Below are positions 20,920-32,741 of a stretch of DNA of 64,000 bases, piece after piece. How positions within the stretch are numbered: the first letter of the stretch is position 1; every line of letters begins with the position of its first letter. The stretch lies in NCBI GenBank assembly GCA_028335825.1, contig JAIOKI010000007.1:546586-610585 (forward strand). Reading direction: 5' to 3'. A program made the position numbers and the translations under genes. The notes beneath the pieces were generated by a model. The model ran no database searches, had not been told where the DNA came from, and saw only the letters and a program-made list of their open reading frames with translations. This stretch comes from Nosema muscidifuracis (lineage: Eukaryota; Microsporidia; Nosematidae).

Positions 20920-21534
20920 TTATAAAATATATTCTAAAAAGTAATTCGACATAATGTAAAAAGCTGAAACTTTTTTGTTTTTCTCTAGAATATATTTATC
21001 CTCCGACAAATTTCTTTTTATGTTCTCAGATAAATTTAATGAATTATCTGAATAGATTTTATCAAATATTTTAATATATAAAGATATTTGACTCATTTCG
21101 TTATCCGGAAAAGTAACCTGGAAAGTATTACCTTCTTGAATAAAATCAGCAATAAAAAGTTTTCTGATATATTTTGTACTGTCAAAGAACTCATCATTTA
21201 ATTTTTTAATATCAGTCTCAATTTCTAATAATTTTTTATTTATTTTGTTTTCTTTATCAAAAACTTCACCTATATATATTTCTGTTATTTCTCTAAGATG
21301 TTTTTTCTTAGAATGGGCGAGAATCTTTAAACTATTTAATAATTCTGTAAAAACATCTTTATCAAAATCACCTTTAAACTTTTTCATTTCTATATATGCA
21401 CTTCTAAAATTAAATTTATTCTTACCAGTAACCGTTGTATAATATTTTGTAAAGTATAAGCCAAAAGAGAAACAACTTAGAAGTAAAAAAATAAGGATTA
21501 TAACTATATAAATAAAAAATCTATCTAATGACAT
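20920..21534 (-). CDS. Single-pass membrane protein, coiled-coil rich
   Basis: The 204-aa product has an N-terminal hydrophobic anchor (about residues 6-29). A Lys/Glu-rich helical region follows; about 85-125 (KENKINKKLLEIETDIKKLN) looks like a coiled coil. There is no cysteine after the anchor region and no recognisable domain. No clear C-rich start motif precedes the ATG, so the start is less secure. It could be an uncleaved signal anchor with a lumenal helical domain. Function unknown. Confidence 0.65.
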   Translation of the reverse strand: MSLDRFFIYIVIILIFLLLSCFSFGLYFTKYYTTVTGKNKFNFRSAYIEMKKFKGDFDKDVFTELLNSLKILAHSKKKHLREITEIYIGEVFDKENKINKKLLEIETDIKKLNDEFFDSTKYIRKLFIADFIQEGNTFQVTFPDNEMSQISLYIKIFDKIYSDNSLNLSENIKRNLSEDKYILEKNKKVSAFYIMSNYFLEYIL

Positions 21535-22432
21535 TCAGTCAATAGATTTTTTACTTTTATAAAATCAATTATTTGTACCAATAGTTTTTGTGTTATTTTC
21601 AAAACCTCCTTAAGTCTAAGATTAAGTTATTTAATTATTTAAATTATTATATATAAAATACATTAAATTTTATGATATTTAATCCCTAGTTAGTAAAAAG
21701 TAAAAAAAATAAATTTTTATCTATGAAAGATGATTCACATCTAATTATTTTTGTACAAAACCGTCGTATCTTCGAGGATATGTTCCCTTCTTGAAAATAT
21801 TATAAGATCATACCTTTTTTTAATATTGTTAATTACTACTTTTATATCTTTGGGTTATCATCATTTTTATATATTTAGATAGCATTGTGTGAAGTTTACA
21901 AATAGTCAATTTTTTGAATATAAAATTTATTTTTTATTAATAGGTGTAACTATAGAAAAAAAAACAAATTGTTTTTTTTGTAATTTAATTATCAAAAAGT
22001 GGGAGTTAACTTTAAATTCAAATTTGATACTATAAGGTAATTAGTAAATGTTTGAATATATTGAAAAAAAATAGATCTAATTTGTGTAAATATACTAATG
22101 AATATGCCAAAGGACATCTCTGACAAATTTTGATAATAATAACATTTAAACATTATAAAGCAAAAGTATGATACAAAACTAAAATACCTTACTTTTTATA
22201 TTAGAGTATTTCGTAAATTTTATTAAAACAGATATTTTGTAAAGCCAACACATCAATATATTAAAATAAGGACAAGTTTTGAGTAGTTATAGTTCATGAA
22301 GTTGAAGATACTTTTGTAAGCAATTTATTAAATAAATTTGATTATAATTTTTAATACGTTGGAGATTTCTGCGAATTGAAAAAAATAAATAAACTAAAAG
22401 ATACTGTTTTAGATATTTAATCATATATGGGT
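21535..22432. other. Intergenic, no gene seen
   Basis: AT-rich spacer downstream of a decayed gene (22433-22660); weak resemblance of 22270-22385 to 35550-35680 suggests shared old repeat material, not pursued further. Confidence 0.4.
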
Positions 22433-22660
22433 TTAATAATGTGAATATTTTGCCTCCTATTCCTCATCTTTTCTTGGATTGCTAATCTCTCTGCTTTCAA
22501 GAGTTTTCTTCAGAGTAATAGGTTAGAAATTTGATTTTTTATCCAGAGATATTCTACATTTAGTATTGTATTTAGTTGATATTTCATTTAGGTTAGAAAT
22601 GTATTTTTTGTCTTCAAAGCCATATATTAGAAAGAGATTATTGGTTATTAAGTCGTTTTT
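22433..22660 (-). pseudogene. Gene relic, 76-codon coding-like frame with 2 stops
   Basis: One minus-strand frame stays coding-like over 76 codons, with segments such as YGFEDKKYISNLNEISTKY and LKKTLESREISNPRKDEE, broken by TAA and TAG. In DNA this AT-rich about one codon in ten should be a stop, so the frame is a plausible gene remnant. Product unknown. No start is visible. Confidence 0.5.
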
Positions 22661-22880
22661 TCAAAATTTCAGGATTATTGAATTAAAACTAATTATGATT
22701 ATTTGACAACTCTAACTTTAAAAAGCAAGGTAATGTTAAATGTTAATATAAACCACTTTTTAATAGTTTCAGATACTATTTTCGATTATAAATATTACTG
22801 CTGTTTAATGACTTATAATCATTGACTATTTATAAACACTCCAAAATAACTTGATATCAAACAATTACAAATCATAAATT

Positions 22881-24245
22881 TTAATTAGAATTATCTTCGT
22901 AAACAATCGCTTCAAAATAATTTGTCACTGTAGTTTTAGTAGTACACAAATGACATTTTTCTTCTAAATAGTAAAAATATTCCCCAAGCAATTCTCTTCC
23001 TATAAAGTGTCCACATGAAAGTCTAAGACAGACACTTGATTTACCCACACTGTTTTCTGATGGTTTCTTAAAGGTATAATTTTTTAAATCTACTACAGTT
23101 GTAAATTCATGTAGTTTATCTTCAATAATATTATTATTGATTAATTTTAACATTTCTTCTGACGAATCGAATTTTTCTTTCAACGATTTTAGAACTAAAT
23201 TTAAATGAAAAAACTTTTCAATATCTTGAATTTCAATTTTATTCCTGTTTTTATCAATTTTCGTCATTTTAATTAATATTTCACAATTATAAGTCAATGA
23301 AAACAAATGTATCTGACTTAGCAAAATATCAGTATTTTTATTATCAAAATATATTGGTTTATTCATGTATTTCTTAAAATCATTGCAAAAAATATTTATA
23401 GTGTCAGTTTTTGTGCATGTGTATAAATGTAAAGATTCAAAAAAACTTTCAAGATCATCCAATGAGGTAGGAAATTTAAAGCTAATATATATTTGTTGTA
23501 AATTATCATTTATTTTTTCTTGTCCTGAAAAAAATAAAAAAATGCTGGGCTCTTTTGAATTCATCAACTCTAAAATTTTGCTCGAATTTTCGTAATATGG
23601 TAATTCATCATATAAATTAGGAATATTTAGTGTTTTAAGTATTCTGAAAAACATATCTGACATAAAAAGCAAATCCAATATTAAATATTTGTCAATAAGA
23701 TTTCCGGCTTTAATGACTTTTCTAACATTTAATTTAGATTTGTCATTAAAGTATTTGTATATATTGTTTAAAATTCTCTCATCGAATTTGCTATTAAACT
23801 TAACGTAAAGCTTAAATAATAAAGTTAAACTTGGATTATCATATTTGGGATCACCAAACATTTGACCAAACTTAGATGAGAATTTTAGAATGGAATGAAT
23901 CGAATTACTAAGAAGACTATTTTTATATTCAGCTTTTTTACAAAATATACATTCATTCATTTCAAAAGACATTAAATATAGAATTAATTCATTACTATCA
24001 TCTGATACAATGTCGTGCATATTCTCTAAAGTTTCAAATATATAATCTGTAATCATTTCTTTTTCTTGATTTTTGTCTAATATATCTAAAAAAAATTCCC
24101 TATTGATAAAATCATGTTTCTTATCTAAAATATCTTTAATAGTTTTAAACATTAAAGTGTCTATAAAAGATTTTTCCTTAGAAATATTCACATTTTCCAA
24201 ATTTGATGTACCACAATAAAGTAGAGTTAAGTGAAAAAATATCAT
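22881..24245 (-). CDS. Secreted 454-aa helical protein with C-terminal half-RING
   Basis: The start ATG follows CCCTT directly and gives a short signal peptide (MIFFHLTLLYCGTS). Most of the protein is alpha-helical and Leu/Asp-rich without known domains. Near the end, residues 410-434 read SCGHF...L...KCHLC, the second half of a RING finger (C-G-H, spacing, C-x-x-C). The preceding Cys-x-x-Cys pair expected in a full RING is missing, so zinc binding by this segment alone is uncertain. General build (signal peptide, about 450-550 helical residues) resembles the proteins at 36471, 39995 and 42902. Function unknown; host-directed ubiquitin-related activity is only a speculation. Confidence 0.75.
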   Translation of the reverse strand: MIFFHLTLLYCGTSNLENVNISKEKSFIDTLMFKTIKDILDKKHDFINREFFLDILDKNQEKEMITDYIFETLENMHDIVSDDSNELILYLMSFEMNECIFCKKAEYKNSLLSNSIHSILKFSSKFGQMFGDPKYDNPSLTLLFKLYVKFNSKFDERILNNIYKYFNDKSKLNVRKVIKAGNLIDKYLILDLLFMSDMFFRILKTLNIPNLYDELPYYENSSKILELMNSKEPSIFLFFSGQEKINDNLQQIYISFKFPTSLDDLESFFESLHLYTCTKTDTINIFCNDFKKYMNKPIYFDNKNTDILLSQIHLFSLTYNCEILIKMTKIDKNRNKIEIQDIEKFFHLNLVLKSLKEKFDSSEEMLKLINNNIIEDKLHEFTTVVDLKNYTFKKPSENSVGKSSVCLRLSCGHFIGRELLGEYFYYLEEKCHLCTTKTTVTNYFEAIVYEDNSN

Positions 24246-24247
24246 AA

Positions 24248-24250
24248 GGG
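24248..24250 (-). promoter_or_regulatory. CCC start motif of the half-RING protein gene
   Basis: CCCTT abuts the ATG at 24245 on the minus strand; the frame extends 5 more codons only to a TTG. Confidence 0.6.
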
Positions 24251-24260
24251 AATTACACAA

Positions 24261-25517
24261 AAGTTTTATTTATATTAAAAAGATAAATTAAAAATTATAT
24301 ATTTTAATCTAAATTATTAATCACATAAAATATTATACACTCATAGTTACTCAGTTAAAATTTCAAACATATCATAAATTTTAATTAATTTATCAGATCA
24401 ACTATTATATTGTTATTTTATTCAAATTCAGCTATATTTTAAACTTATTAATTTATATATTTTATTAAAATTTTTATGTTTTGTTTTTAAAAATTTTTAA
24501 TAAAATATATAAATAATTTTGATATTTAGGTAGGTAAGAAAATATTAAATTCTACTAAAATATGAATCAATTTGAATTTTATTACGTATCAAAAATTTCA
24601 ATTTGTAATTTTTAATTTATAAAAAATAAATTCCAATTTTAAAATTTTTGACTTAAATTAAATTTTTATATTTCAAATTTTTTTATATTTAGAAGATTAA
24701 AAGTCATCATTTGATTATTTTATTATATAGACATATTTGATAACTGTTATGATAAAATACTCAATTATTACTATTTTATTGAACTAGTTGTTTGTAATCA
24801 ACTAACTTTAAAAATCTTGTTAAAATATTTATATATTTAATAGATAGTTTATAGTGAAATTCAATCTTTTGATATTTAAATTAATATTTATTTTTGGTTA
24901 TGAAATTATATGTGATAAATTGTATTTTATGTTAGATCGATTTTTAAATGATATATGTCTATCATTAGACAAAGAAGTAGATACGTAGCCTTATTTATGT
25001 AATGTAACAAAAAATAATTATATATCTAATTGAATGTTCTTCTTAACAATACAAATATTATTCAAAGTAATTAGATGTTCATTATTAAAGCACTACAACA
25101 TAAAATATTAATTTTACAACAATTTAATAGTTTCTACTTCATTTGATTAATGAATATCTTTAAGATTTTTATCCAAACTCAAAAATACAATTATTTTTAT
25201 TATATATATTATTGAATGAAAACTTATTAGTTAAACTTAAAGAATACTTGTTTGAAGATAAGCCTTTTTAATTATAATTAGTCTTTGATATAGAAATTTA
25301 TGAATCATTATTGATGTGTTTTTGTCAGAAACAAAAATTTGACCTGTCTGTAAAATTCAAAGATTTAAGAAAACTTAATAACTTATCAGACATATAAATA
25401 TAAATTTAGAACTGATGATTACTTTAGTACATTTGAAATTGATGTAGATAAATAATTATCTATTATTATTTATAGATAATTTATGAGATAAAGACAACTT
25501 CTTATGTCTAAGAAAGT
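24261..25517. other. Intergenic, tail of a gene relic
   Basis: AT-rich spacer. The minus strand from about 25100 on still shows short coding-like pieces that may continue the relic above 25518; nothing firm. Confidence 0.4.
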
Positions 25518-26440
25518 TCATTTAAATAAACATATTTTAAGTGCATCTTTGTCTTTGATTGATATTCTAGAAGAAAATTTAGCCACATTATTATATTGAA
25601 ATCTTCTTTCTCTACTAAAAACAGCCTGCATTAATATATTTGCTTTCTGTATTCCATCATAAAAATTATCACATCCCTCATATAATTCCGAAATCGACTA
25701 TATTTAAAATTAGAGCTATAGCATTGATTATTTGTACTCAAATATTTAAAATGATACAATTTGCAACTTTGAACACGTCCCTATAAAGACTTAAAAATCA
25801 AAATAATGTGTAACATCTTTAACTTAACTTGTATTACATTTGGAGAAAAATATAGTAATTGATTAGATGGAATAAATTTTATTAAATTGAATATAGTAAT
25901 ATTAGTTTTTTTCAGTTTAATTATAAAGAAACTATTTGAATATACTTTAAAATCTTCAGAACTGTGAGATTTTATAATTACAATCATCTCTCGATTTAAT
26001 TCTAAATTAAATAAGAAGATCAATTATTTGGTAATTCGTATCTTTTGAAAGTGTAAAAAATTTATTTATAGATGAAAGTTTTATTACATGCTATATACTA
26101 GTATTTTAGACTCAGATAATCTTGATATTACTAAATTTAATTATTGTCATTGCATCATTTCTAAGCCCTAAAAATTCATCAAATAAATATTATAGCCCTA
26201 TTTGAAACTCATTGGTTGACAAAATAATAAATCAACAGATTTTGCTATTAAATTGTCTTTATTTTAGGATTTAGATGTGATTATTCTTGTATTATAGTAT
26301 GCATAAAATATTTCCAGTGACTCCCTTCTTCTATTGTCATTAAATGAAATCATCTATGCTGAGACATGGTTTCCTTTATTTTCGTCTCATATAAGAAATT
26401 AATCATGTAAGGATAATTTTATTGAGAAGTCACAATTATT
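25518..26440 (-). pseudogene. Large gene relic in several frames
   Basis: Three coding-like pieces lie in one orientation. About 26270-26440 includes HLMTIEEGSHWKYFMHTIIQ. 25781-26023 is an 80-codon frame with no credible start and EMIVIIKSHSSEDFKVYSNS near its beginning. 25518-25688 is 57 codons without a stop, containing FYDGIQKANILMQAVFSRE. The frames differ, so the gene has at least two frameshifts plus stops. The product is not recognised. It probably was a several-hundred-residue protein gene. Confidence 0.5.
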
Positions 26441-26770
26441 AATTACTTAGTTAATCTATGAAGATTGTAATAGAAATAATTTTTGAAACATCTTTACTGA
26501 ATTAAATTGAAATACAAATAATCGAATTACACTTGATTTCAACATTATCAAATTTTAACAGGAAATAATATATTTCTTCTCTGAAACAATGAAATAAAAT
26601 TAATAAATTTATAATTTATCTATTTAATAGAACTATGTTTTTAACAGATAATTAATGAGTGTTTGTATGTGAAAGAAAAGATATCATTAATAAAATAATT
26701 TATTATATACAACAATCATCTTAACCTCAATACTTATTTTGAGACAAAAGTAGGAGAAAAAATTACTATT

Positions 26771-26894
26771 TAAAAATAATACTCATTGGTAAAATTATCT
26801 ACAAACCTTATATAGCTTAATACTTAAAATCTTAAAAATAATACTCATTGGTAAAATTATCTACAAACCTTATATAGGTCAATACATAAATCTT
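26771..26894. repeat. Tandem duplication, period 62 bp
   Basis: The segment starting taaaaataatactcattggt at 26771 is repeated at 26833. The first 44 bp are identical and the tail is slightly diverged. It is non-coding and points to a recent local duplication. Confidence 0.9.
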
Positions 26895-28470
26895 AAATGT
26901 TAAAAAACTTCTAAAATCAAAAGCTATCAATAAATAAAACATTTTTTGACTAAATAAAAACTAGCTAATCAAATGAGACAATGTATTGTGTAAAATATAT
27001 TATTTATTAATTCTTAGAGTCATATATTTGTAAGAAGTAAGAATCAGCTTTTAATTTTATTTTAATAACAATTTAATTTATAAAGCATAGAAAAGATAAC
27101 AATCATCTTATTCAATTTATTTATGGGGTACAATTAATAAATTTATTCTGTTATGTATTAAGAAGGAGTAATTATTTCCATTCAAATAATTTATCACAAA
27201 AAAGTGAATTTTAAGTTTTAATTAGCGTGTCACTTACAGGAGATCTCCTTAATTTTATAAAGTTAAAAAAGTAACAAATCAATAATTTTTAACCATCTTT
27301 ATGCATATTCAAAATTTTTTGTTCCCTCATCCCTTGCAGTTTCATTTTCTTCTTGTCAGTCGTGTTGCTGAATCATTCGTGTCAATCAAAAGATCTTTTC
27401 GATGTCTAAAAAAATTATGTTGTTTTATTTTTTTGTAATATCGCTATATAAACTGTTCTTTTTGTCTTCTTACCTTTTGCTGAAGTAAATCTGCTTTCTA
27501 AATTACTTTTACTTATTAAAAAGGGTCTTATTTTAAAAAGTTGAGTCTTCTTTTATCCTGTGTTTGTATTATAGCTCGTCTTCTAAGTATAAATTCCTTC
27601 GTGTTGTCTAAACTTAAATATAATTGCAATAACATTTTTGACACTTTTCATTAATATTTATGAAACTTCTTCCTAGTTTTTCCTCATAAGATACAACTTT
27701 TTTTGGAATCAATTATTTTTAATATGATTATTTAGTTTTATCATTTAATAACTGAACAAGAAAATTATAATTGTGAAATTTTTTACATTATATGTTTACT
27801 TTTAAATTCTGTAAGATCTAAAAAAGATAATTGAAAAGATCATTTATACATTAAATATTTTTTTCATTTCATTATTATAAATTTTATTACACGTTTTTTT
27901 ATGTAACTTATTTAATTTCTGTATATAAATAAACGATAATTCTACAATACATAGTTTAATTTACTAAAACCAAATGCATTTTATAAAATTTTGAAAAGGG
28001 CTTTAATTATTTTATAAATCAAATCCACGCCAATTATTTTATAATTAATATTATTTAAAGACTTACTTTAAAGAAATCTAAAAGAATAACATTCAATAAT
28101 TGAAATATCTATTAAACATTTATTTTATATAAATTAATTATTAAGAACATACTAATAGAATAAGAAAGATATATTCATAATTAATGAATTAAAAAGATTT
28201 ATTAATCATTGAAGTAAAAAATATCTTCTTTGACAATCTAAAGTAAATAAGACCCGAAAATACGATCTGTTAGCTTTTTACTGTGTCTCAATGTAAAAGA
28301 TAAGAATAATTTCTTATGTTATGACATTGTAACTAAAAAATACCTAATCTTATTGGAAAATATAGACTTAAACTACCAAATGTGAAATATACAGTCTAAT
28401 GTTTTATAATGATTCTCTAGAGCTTTATGTTTAAGTATATGCTTAAACTTCTTGCCTTTAACTAAGAATA
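26895..28470. other. Intergenic with pyrimidine-rich stretch at 27300-27700
   Basis: Positions 27300-27700 are unusually C/T-rich on the plus strand (purine-rich on the minus strand). The minus strand there shows short open pieces, including KSNLESRFTSAKGKKTKRTV at about 27412-27525, and a stretch loosely like the helix-turn-helix part of Tc1/IS630-type transposases. A dead gene or DNA transposon remnant is possible; no terminal repeats were found. Confidence 0.3.
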
Positions 28471-28581
28471 TATGAAGCTATAGATAGAATGAAAGAATTT
28501 GAAAAATTTGACACTTTAAATATAAAGATTAACTTGAAACCGCAAATTATAGACCAAATAGAAATTTATATTTTGATATAA
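28471..28581 (+). pseudogene. Short gene relic (36 codons open)
   Basis: The frame YEAIDRMKEFEKFDTLNIKI... is clearly coding-like in composition and ends at a TAA, but has no start and is not continued upstream in frame. A fragment of a dead gene is likely; a chance frame is possible. From 28582 to 29553 I see only AT-rich spacer. Confidence 0.35.
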
Positions 28582-29561
28582 ACTTAATAAATTCATTTTG
28601 TCAAATTGTAAATTTAATTTAATAAATTATCTATTTGTATATAAGAAGTAGCATATGAAATTTATTTGATAAATTTAGCATAAATATCTTATTTAAAGTA
28701 TATTCATTCTTTTGTTTATTAAATTTTTTCTACTTTAGACAACAAATTATAAAATCAAGTTTTCGACAGACAAGAATAAATAACATTAGTTTATAACTTT
28801 ATAAATCATAAAAATAGATGAACATGATCAAAGTTTAAAATTTGACTTTTAAATACTGATATTTTATATACAATAAAATAAAACCTTTCAATTTATTTGT
28901 ATTTGTTAATATTTAATTAATCATATAATTAATAACAAAAAGTGTCTAAAAATGAAATTATTTTAATTAATCATTTATCAAATTATTTTTAGTAAAACAC
29001 ATTTTAATTTATTATATAACGTAAATCAGATTATAAGAAATTTTATTTTTTATTTAACTAAGTGGCATAATACTCAGAGATGCAGCTTGTTCTGAGGTAA
29101 AACTTTAAGAATTAATACTTGAATGCTCAACTTATCCTGGCATGCATTTATTCTAATTAAATTTGTTTGATATTAATTCCATTGACTGTTTTAAATATAA
29201 TTGATTTAAAATTTTTGATAATGAAGCTCAATAAAAATATCCTTTAAATCGAATATAAATAAGTACGCATTAAGCTATATAAATATTTTTTAATCAATTA
29301 AAAATTAATTTTGATTAATTAAAAATAATTAGTAAGAAATAACTAATACAGTACGTGTATAAATAAATCATGAGGTAATAATACTACACTAACGTAAATA
29401 AGATTTTAATAAATTATTAATTTTTTAGTCAAGCAATTTTTATTTTTTATCTAATGTAAATCAGATTACAAGACATTATTAATTTTTTTATAAATGTCGA
29501 TAAATTTAATAAACAATTTAATAAAAAACTTTTAAATTTACTTTTTTTTTATGCCCCAAGT

Positions 29562-29795
29562 ATGAATTCATTTAAAGAAATTACTGAAGTGAATCTTGAT
29601 AAAGATGAAAGTCGTTTTTTAGAAGAGATTACGGATCATCGTATGCATCTTATTGTAGCAGCTTCTTTCTTTCTTATAACCACTCTAAGTTGTTTATTCT
29701 ATAGTATAAAAAAAACCAAAGATAAATCTCTAAAATTTTTATATGGATTTGTTTCTACTATTTTAGTATTGTTGGTATTTTTTTTTGGTGAATAA
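29562..29795 (+). CDS. Small two-span membrane protein (77 aa)
   Basis: A charged 27-residue N-terminus is followed by two hydrophobic spans (about 28-48 and 57-76) separated by a basic loop (KKTKDKSLK). This gives a hairpin topology with both ends on one side. CCCC at 29554-29557 precedes the ATG by four bases, strong support for a real gene inside an otherwise gene-free 9-kb stretch. No signal peptide. Size and topology recall small secretory-pathway subunits, but there is no recognisable signature. Confidence 0.7.
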   Translation: MNSFKEITEVNLDKDESRFLEEITDHRMHLIVAASFFLITTLSCLFYSIKKTKDKSLKFLYGFVSTILVLLVFFFGE

Positions 29796-31400
29796 AAATT
29801 ATTAAAAATATTTTTAATTTAAATATTGTGTTATATTATTAAACCCGAATTATGTAAACAATAATATTTTGTATGCTTTTACAAATATTTATTTATCTCT
29901 AACCAAGATGACGCTATAAGCCAGATTATAAAAACTCTCTGGATAGAAAATATAAAAATTATTCAGCGAATTTTATGCACTTATTGAGTTAGTTCGTTAT
30001 AAGATGATGTTAGATTGATATATCCATATTGAATATTTAGTAATTACTATTTACCGATAAAATTGAAATATGAATAGATACAAGATTTTAGATAGAATAA
30101 AAAAAGTACATTAAGCTTATTATTTTTTATTTTACAAGATAAAAAATGTTTTCTAATATTGATGCATTAATAATGTTAATTAAGATTATAAAAACAGTGG
30201 AATTAATTAATAAACATAAAATGATTTACTTAAAATCATAGTATATCTCTTTATATTTACAAGATGATTTTTTTGTGTACGTGATGACAATAAAAAAGCG
30301 GTATTAAAGGTCTACAAGCAATATATAATAGATATTAAGTTAAATAACTGACTTTAAATTATGTACAATCATTAGTGCTTAAGATGACGTTAAAAAGCTT
30401 TGTCATGGAAAGTTGCAAAAGAAATCCAAAGTACGCATACATTAATAGTAACTTCAATAGATGAATTCTCAAAAAAATCTAATATTAATAAAAGACTAGT
30501 AAATATCTAGAATTGAATGAATTTCATAATTAATTAACTTATATAGCTTAAATAAATTTTTATCTTATCATTTACATAATATCATTAAATATATATTTAT
30601 TATTTAATTTTGATACTACCTATTATTTTATGTACACTAAACTAAGAAAATTAAAATACAAAATATTAATATTCGAAATTATTAAAACGTTAAAAAATAT
30701 TCCATCTTATTTTAAGCTCTTATGTAATTAATAATAATAAATATCCTGTTTTTAAAAAAATAATCTATCAATTAAAGCACAATATGACAAGAAGTAGCTC
30801 ATGACTACACTTGACGACATATCGAATCTTTAAGATCCTTACATCTACTGATTGATAGTAACCACGAACTGACTAAAATAAAGAGAATAAAAAAATCACT
30901 CAGTCCGAAATGATTAATGAATGAGAAAAATGGATGTAAATTGTCGTAGTCAAGTATCTAGAAAATGAAATATTGATATATTCACATTTTAGTATAAATA
31001 TTTATTATATTCTACACAGACAAAAGGATGATTGACCCTAACTTTTTACACAATGTTACTTATAAAAATAAATAATATCTAATTATCAAATTTAATTTTA
31101 AGACTTCTATTTTATTAATAGTATAATTTATAAATCTTAGTATTTAATATAAACTTAATTGATTAAATATTTTAATACGACCTGTCATCTCTGAACACTT
31201 ATGAATGATTCTATTGAAGAAAGATATACTGATAATTTATTAAGAAATCAATTCTATGCTTAATTTTAATTTATAGAAATATCTTATAAATTATTAATTG
31301 AACAACTGAATGAAAAAGATATAATTTAAAACCGTTATCTGTTAAATTTTTTACAGTTATTCGATTAAAGAAAATAATTAATTTAAAGAGATATTATATT
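29796..31400. other. Intergenic with GC-shifted patches
   Basis: Mostly AT-rich spacer. Patches at about 30290-30470 and 30780-30960 are less AT-rich and look like worn coding or element sequence. No frame, start motif or terminal repeat can be defended. Confidence 0.35.
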
Positions 31401-31658
31401 TTATGTATTTTCCACATTAAATTTTCTATTTTGTATTCTCCTAATTGTTTCTTTATACATAAGAAATTCTTCTTTACTACAAGCTTCTATAGAAGTTAAA
31501 TAAAATACATGAATAGATACTTTATCTTCTACAAATAATTAATCTTCCTGATATGCAACATTATTAAGAGTTATAATTTCTTCTTTACTTATAAATTCAT
31601 TTGCTAACATGATACAATTATTAAATCCAACATTTATTTTACTATGAAAGGATTTCAT
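31401..31658 (-). pseudogene. 84-aa gene with one in-frame TAA
   Basis: From an ATG at 31658 the minus strand is open over 86 codons except for one TAA at 31539-31541. Both halves are coding-like: SKINVGFNNCIMLANEFISK before the stop and VSIHVFYLTSIEACSKEEFL after it. A young pseudogene, a sequencing error or a read-through gene would all fit. There is no C-rich motif upstream, which favours a pseudogene. It diverges from the relic at 31800. Product unknown. Confidence 0.5.
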
Positions 31659-31799
31659 TTTAATTTTTATATTGAAAAGTAAATTTTAAAATATAATTAT
31701 TTTCGATATTCTAGTATTTTATTTTATGTTATTTAATTGGTAAATAATTCTTATAAATTATTTTATGTAGTAACGTAAAACATACAAGTTTACTATAAA

Positions 31800-32259
31800 A
31801 TGAATATTTTTAAAGAATTACTATCTCTAAGTAATCAAAAAAGTTACAGATAATTTAAAAATAGGCTTAAATATTTATACTACCATTCAAATAGTCATTA
31901 ACAGAAGAGGATTAGAAACTATAATATTAGAAATATGAAAGACGTATTATGATAATATTTAGTTTAGATTAATAAATTTAGAAGATATGACTAACTCGCT
32001 AATTAACTTTCTCTAATAAATAGCTTTAATATAAAAATAATCTTTTTTGTTATAAATTAAGACAAAATACATACAAAATTAAAAAAATTACATATAATCT
32101 TTATATTTACTTAATTACTCTTAAAAACATTTAGATGAAATAGAGGCTCATATAGAAGAACAAGATCTAGAGATGATGAATATAAAATATTCGTTCTTTG
32201 ATATACATTTTATAGCACATCAGATAAATAATTCAATAATTCTTATTAGATATATTTAA
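31800..32259 (+). pseudogene. Gene relic in two or more frames
   Basis: An ATG at 31800 opens MNIFKELLSLSNQK. At an A6 run the coding-like reading moves to the next frame (DNLKIGLNIYTTIQIVINRR), continues with stops, and ends with DEIEAHIEEQDLEMMNIKYS...IAHQINNSI before a TAA at 32257. The last part faintly recalls a SNARE-type helix, but that is a guess. At least three disruptions. Confidence 0.45.
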
Positions 32260-32624
32260 TTTTTATATCATTTAATAGTTTAACCGAAATAAAAAGTATT
32301 TTTAATATAATAAGTTATTAATAGAATGATAAATTGATTATAAATTTATTATTATTAAATATCAGTTAATTATTCTGATAATAATTAATTTTATTTATTA
32401 CTTAAACTAGTTTATATTAGATATTAAGCTCTGATTTTTATAATATATTATTAATGAAGTATTTATTAAAAGCTTTCCAATGGAATTTTAATTTATATTA
32501 TAAATCAAAATATATTATAAACTACCATTAAAAATAACAAATATAATATTTTCAAAAAAATAAAATTTTTGGCATTGTTGGGGATCGATTAGACTAATCT
32601 GTCATTTTATTAATTAAGATCATT

Positions 32625-32741
32625 ATGAGAAACTATAAAAAAAGTATCCTTCAAAAATCAGAATGTATGATGATTTGTCTCTTTTTAATAACAAATAATT
32701 TTAAACAATTGACGGAGAAAGCTAAGTATAGTGAAATCTAA
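32625..32741 (+). pseudogene. 38-codon open frame, possible relic or tiny gene
   Basis: ATG-initiated frame MRNYKKSILQKSECMMICLF... ending at a TAA, with coding-like composition but no C-rich start motif and no recognisable product. The following 32742-33648 is AT-rich spacer without a visible gene. Confidence 0.25.

Noticed and set aside
30780-31040. Possible inverted repeat around tgtcgt...gtcaag
   Set aside because: Pairing is partial and interrupted; no element ends or gene found.
31800-32259. SNARE identity of the relic
   Set aside because: Only a vague heptad-like resemblance in a short broken piece.
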